Of a DNA stretch of 64,000 bases, positions 60,909-64,000 are shown in pieces (the first letter of the stretch is position 1; each line of letters opens with the position of its first letter). A model generated the notes under the pieces. It was given only the letters and a program-made list of their open reading frames with translations, was not told the DNA's origin and did not search any database. The DNA is from Bacteroidota bacterium (lineage in GTDB: Bacteria > Bacteroidota > Bacteroidia > Chitinophagales > Chitinophagaceae), in contig JAFDXN010000025.1 of NCBI GenBank assembly GCA_018267915.1, forward strand, positions 558,001 through 622,000, given 5' to 3'. The translations under genes were made by a program, and so were the position numbers.

Positions 60909-63746
60909 ATGTCTCAAAAGAAACTTTTCTTGCTCGATGCCATGGCGCTCATCTACCGGGCATACTATGCACTCATTCGTGCGCCCCGCATCACCAGCAC
61001 CGGCCGCAATACAAATGCACAGTTTGGTTTCACCACCACATTGCTCGACCTGATCAATAAAGAAAAGCCTACCCACCTCGCAGTGGTCTTCGACACCGAG
61101 GCACCCACCGAGCGCCACACCGATTTCGAGGCCTACAAAGCCAATCGCCAGGAAGCCCCCGAAGATTTAATTTCCGCCCTTCCTGATATCAAGCGTATCG
61201 TCAAGGGCTTTAACCTGCCCTGCATGGAGCTCGACGGCTACGAGGCAGACGATATCATTGCAACACTCGCCATCGAAGCCGCTGGTCTCGATTACGATGT
61301 TTACATGGTAACACCGGACAAGGATTATGGCCAGGTGGTGCGCGATAAGATATTCATCTACAAACCGCCATATCAGGGCAGCGAGCCCGAGATCATGGGC
61401 CCGGATCAGGTATGTGCCAAATGGGGCATCAAACGTGTGGAGCAGGTCATAGACATCCTCGGCCTCATGGGCGATTCTGTCGATAACATCCCCGGCATCG
61501 CCGGCATCGGTGAAAAGACGGCCGCCAAGCTCCTCGCCGAGTACGACAATATTGAGAACATCCTTGAGAACGCAGACAAGATAAAAGGCGCGCTTGGCGA
61601 AAAAGTGCGCAACGGCAGGGAAGCCGCCATCATGTCCAAAAAGCTGGCGACGATCATTACAAACGTGCCCGTCGCTTTTCACGAAGAAGATTTCCGCGTC
61701 AAGGAAATGAACAAGGAAGTGCTCACCGAAATATTCGCGGAGCTAGAGTTCAAGGCCCTCGGCAAACGTATCCTCGGCGAAGGCTTCAGTGTGAACGATA
61801 AAAATGCAGGTCCCGTCTCTACCGATCTCTTTGGTAATCCCATTCAGCAAAGAGGCGGGACGATCGCAACGGCTGCAGTCACTGCCGAGGTGGAAGTAGC
61901 GGTAGTGGAAGAGCTACCCCTCAATGTGAAACGCGCCTTCGACATACCCCATCAATATCATCTGGTCAACGACGACGAAAGCATAAGTAAATTGCTGGCA
62001 GACCTCTTACAGCAAAAGGAGATAGCCTTCGACACCGAAACGACCAATATCGATGCCCACCTGGCCGATATAGTAGGTATGAGCTTCTGCTGGCAAAAAG
62101 GTGAAGCTTACTACGTGAATGTACCCGCGGAACGAGATAATGCACTGGCCTTATTGGCAAAGTTCAAACCGCTCTTCGACAAAGAAGACATCCTGTGGGT
62201 GGGCCAGAACATCAAGTACGACATGACTATCCTCAAATGGTATGGGCACGAACTGAAAGGTAAGACCTACGATACCATGGTGGCCCACTACGTAATAGAA
62301 CCCGATGGCAAGCGCAGCATGGACATGCTCAGTACCAAATATCTCGGATACGAACCCATCTCTATCGAGACGCTCATCGGCAAGAAAGGCAAAGGCCAGC
62401 TCAATATGCGCGACGTGCCACTTGAGGAGATCAAGGAATATGCCGCTGAAGATGCCGACGTCACGTTGCAGCTCAAACAGGTCTTCGAACCGATGGTGAC
62501 CAATATGGAAGTGCGTCGTGTGCTCGACGAAGTGGAAAATCCCCTTGTTCCCATACTGGTAGATATAGAGACCGAGGGTGTTCGCATCGACATCAACTTT
62601 CTGCAAGACTATTCCAAAGAGCTCGATCGCGACATACGCGAAGCAGAGAAGAATGTATATACCCACGCAGGTGTCAACTTCAACCTCGGCTCCCCCAAGC
62701 AACTCGGCGAAGTGCTCTTCGAGATCATGAAGCTCGACCCCGGTGCTAAGAAGACTAAAACAGGTCAGTACGCCACCAGCGAAGATGTACTGCAGAAACT
62801 GCGCAACAAGCACCAGATCGTTGAAGATATCCTCGTTTACCGCGAGCTGACAAAGCTGAAGAGCACCTACGTTGATGCGCTGCCGCAACTGATCAATCCG
62901 CGCACAGGTCGCGTGCATACTTGCTATAACCAGACGGTGGCCGTGACCGGCAGGCTCAGCAGCACCAGTCCCAACCTGCAAAACATACCCATCCGCACCG
63001 ATCGTGGCCGCGAGATACGCAAAGCCTTCATCCCCCGGAATGAAGACCACATGCTAGTCTCTGCCGACTATTCACAGATAGAGCTGCGCATCGTTGCAGC
63101 CATCAGCGGCGACGAAGGCATGATCAAGGCCTTCCGTGAAAACAAAGACATCCACACTGCGACCGCAGCTAAAGTATACGGCGTGGAAGAGAGCGAGGTG
63201 ACCTCGCAGATGCGCCGCGCCGCGAAGGCCGTTAACTTCGGCATCATCTACGGGCAGTCGGCATTTGGCCTTGCAGAGAATTTGAGCATCAGCCGCACCG
63301 AAGCGAAAGGCATCATTGATAACTACTTCAAAGAGTATCCTTCCATCAAGAAATACATGGACGGCTCTATCAACTTCGCTAAGGAATTCGGTTACGTGCA
63401 AACCCTCATGGGCCGCCGCCGCTACCTGCGCGATATACATTCTGCCAACCAGACCGTGCGTGGCTATGCCGAGCGCAACGCCATCAACACCCCCATACAG
63501 GGCACCGCCGCCGATATGATAAAGCTCGCCATGATAAAAGTGCAGCGCGAGATCAAAAGGCAAAATATGCGATCGAAAATGGTCCTTCAGGTGCATGACG
63601 AATTGGTCTTTGACGTGCCTAAAGACGAACTCAGCGACATCCAGCAACTCATTAAGGAAAACATGGAAAGCGCTATGCAGCTACCCAACGACATACCCAT
63701 CAATGCAGAAACCGGCGCGGGCAACAACTGGCTGGAGGCACATTAA
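60909..63746 (+). CDS. polA: DNA polymerase I
   Basis: 945 residues, full length. The 5'-3' nuclease domain (1-290) has LFLLDAMALIYRAYYALIRA, FDTEAPTERHTDFEAYKANR and GDSVDNIPGIAGIGEKTAAK. The 3'-5' exonuclease domain (about 350-540) retains its acidic residues: FDTETT, GQNIKYDM and YAAEDADVTL, so proofreading is likely active, unlike in Thermus-type enzymes. The polymerase domain has motif A (VSADYSQIELRIVAAISGDE), motif B (RRAAKAVNFGIIYGQSAFGL) and motif C (LQVHDELVFDV). It fills gaps in repair and removes Okazaki primers. Confidence 0.98.
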   Translation: MSQKKLFLLDAMALIYRAYYALIRAPRITSTGRNTNAQFGFTTTLLDLINKEKPTHLAVVFDTEAPTERHTDFEAYKANRQEAPEDLISALPDIKRIVKGFNLPCMELDGYEADDIIATLAIEAAGLDYDVYMVTPDKDYGQVVRDKIFIYKPPYQGSEPEIMGPDQVCAKWGIKRVEQVIDILGLMGDSVDNIPGIAGIGEKTAAKLLAEYDNIENILENADKIKGALGEKVRNGREAAIMSKKLATIITNVPVAFHEEDFRVKEMNKEVLTEIFAELEFKALGKRILGEGFSVNDKNAGPVSTDLFGNPIQQRGGTIATAAVTAEVEVAVVEELPLNVKRAFDIPHQYHLVNDDESISKLLADLLQQKEIAFDTETTNIDAHLADIVGMSFCWQKGEAYYVNVPAERDNALALLAKFKPLFDKEDILWVGQNIKYDMTILKWYGHELKGKTYDTMVAHYVIEPDGKRSMDMLSTKYLGYEPISIETLIGKKGKGQLNMRDVPLEEIKEYAAEDADVTLQLKQVFEPMVTNMEVRRVLDEVENPLVPILVDIETEGVRIDINFLQDYSKELDRDIREAEKNVYTHAGVNFNLGSPKQLGEVLFEIMKLDPGAKKTKTGQYATSEDVLQKLRNKHQIVEDILVYRELTKLKSTYVDALPQLINPRTGRVHTCYNQTVAVTGRLSSTSPNLQNIPIRTDRGREIRKAFIPRNEDHMLVSADYSQIELRIVAAISGDEGMIKAFRENKDIHTATAAKVYGVEESEVTSQMRRAAKAVNFGIIYGQSAFGLAENLSISRTEAKGIIDNYFKEYPSIKKYMDGSINFAKEFGYVQTLMGRRRYLRDIHSANQTVRGYAERNAINTPIQGTAADMIKLAMIKVQREIKRQNMRSKMVLQVHDELVFDVPKDELSDIQQLIKENMESAMQLPNDIPINAETGAGNNWLEAH

Positions 63747-63752
63747 TTTGAG

Positions 63753-64000
63753 ATGTTAAGCGAATACGAAATTGAGCAATTAAAGCAAGATCTCTTTTCT
63801 GATAACTGGGACCTGATGAAAGGGTCTTCGGAAACCCTTCGCGATATTGGAAGCGAAGAGATATTTTACTTCTTTATCGAACTTCTAAATCTCAACAACG
63901 ACCGAAGCTGGACGCGAAATATTGCGGCGCTAAGGTTAGGCGAGATCGGCGACAATCGTGCGGTAGATCCGCTGTTAAATGCTATTCTCAAGCCGGAGAA
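63753..64000 (+). CDS. HEAT-repeat-like protein, 3' end outside the window
   Basis: The frame is open from the ATG at 63753 to the right edge (82 complete codons). It reads MLSEYEIEQLKQDLFSDNWD, then LMKGSSETLRDIGSEEIFYF, FIELLNLNNDRSWTRNIAAL and RLGEIGDNRAVDPLLNAIL. The pattern (R/N)-x-AA-x-x-LG-x-(I/L)GD-x-(R/S)AV-x-PL-x-x-A(I/L) is that of HEAT/PBS-lyase-type repeats, used for protein-protein contacts. It starts 6 bp after the polA stop. Function unknown. Confidence 0.65.
   Translation, partial: MLSEYEIEQLKQDLFSDNWDLMKGSSETLRDIGSEEIFYFFIELLNLNNDRSWTRNIAALRLGEIGDNRAVDPLLNAILKPE

Noticed and set aside
62151..63050. 299-codon minus-strand frame within polA
   Set aside because: Antisense to the polymerase domain; no family resemblance.

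Overview
The window comes from a member of the Bacteroidota, most likely the Chitinophagaceae or a close relative. This is inferred from the type IX secretion genes sprA and porZ, a T9SS-type C-terminal sorting domain, outer-membrane-beta-barrel TonB-dependent receptors, the Bacteroidota-style fused DAHP synthase/chorismate mutase and E1 alpha/beta proteins, many family-specific small proteins, and promoters of the TAnnTTTG class in place of Shine-Dalgarno sites. Nearly all of it is ordinary, tightly packed chromosome. No insertion sequence, prophage, integrase or CRISPR array was seen.

Layout. 1-3.5 kb: two tandem DUF4139 paralogs, the second carrying a TonB-plug-like insert. 3.6-9.2 kb: a DUF4783 protein, gpmI, a secreted protein with a T9SS sorting domain (5.7-7.4 kb), a lipoprotein and a Cys/Met-metabolism PLP enzyme. 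9.3-17.9 kb: a GT2 glycosyltransferase, a TonB-dependent receptor with an unusual hydrophilic tail, DUF4197, a four-repeat DUF349 protein, a B12-binding mutase subunit, an enoyl-CoA hydratase and an outer-membrane barrel protein. 18.0-26.1 kb: ruvA followed directly by the giant sprA, whose only workable start is TTG. 26.2-28.9 kb: paaABCD (phenylacetyl-CoA epoxidase) without the reductase paaE. 28.9-34.4 kb: a small ion-channel-like protein lacking a K+ selectivity filter, then acpP-fabF-rnc, a LolD-type ATPase, DUF2795, a frameshifted small gene and radA.

34.4-34.9 kb holds a candidate small RNA. 34.9-42.4 kb: an M3 peptidase, comF, truB, DAHP synthase/chorismate mutase, aroE, a phosphosulfolactate-synthase-like gene, lpxB and tRNA-Ala(GGC). 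42.5-45.8 kb: a 57-residue membrane protein, then an overlapping HipA-like kinase, DUF3037 and superfamily-1 helicase cluster. 45.8-55.3 kb: an alpha/beta hydrolase, fused E1 dehydrogenase, lipoprotein, YkgJ-type protein, DUF5686 protein, peroxiredoxin and M23 peptidase. 55.3-59.7 kb: recO, porZ, a secreted protein and a TIGYGD potassium channel. 59.76-60.43 kb: an array of eight imperfect palindromic units, the most unusual structure in the window. 60.9 kb to the end: polA and the start of a HEAT-repeat protein.

Functional links. SprA (translocon) and PorZ (attachment complex) belong to one secretion system, and the CTD-bearing protein at 5.7 kb is a candidate client of it. acpP-fabF-rnc, the fused DAHP synthase/chorismate mutase with aroE, and lpxB are core fatty acid, aromatic amino acid and lipid A genes. 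Several starts lie only 5-6 nt downstream of a TAnnTTTG box, which suggests leaderless transcripts.

All family assignments were made by eye from translated sequence. Positions and motifs are read directly; names rest on remembered family features.
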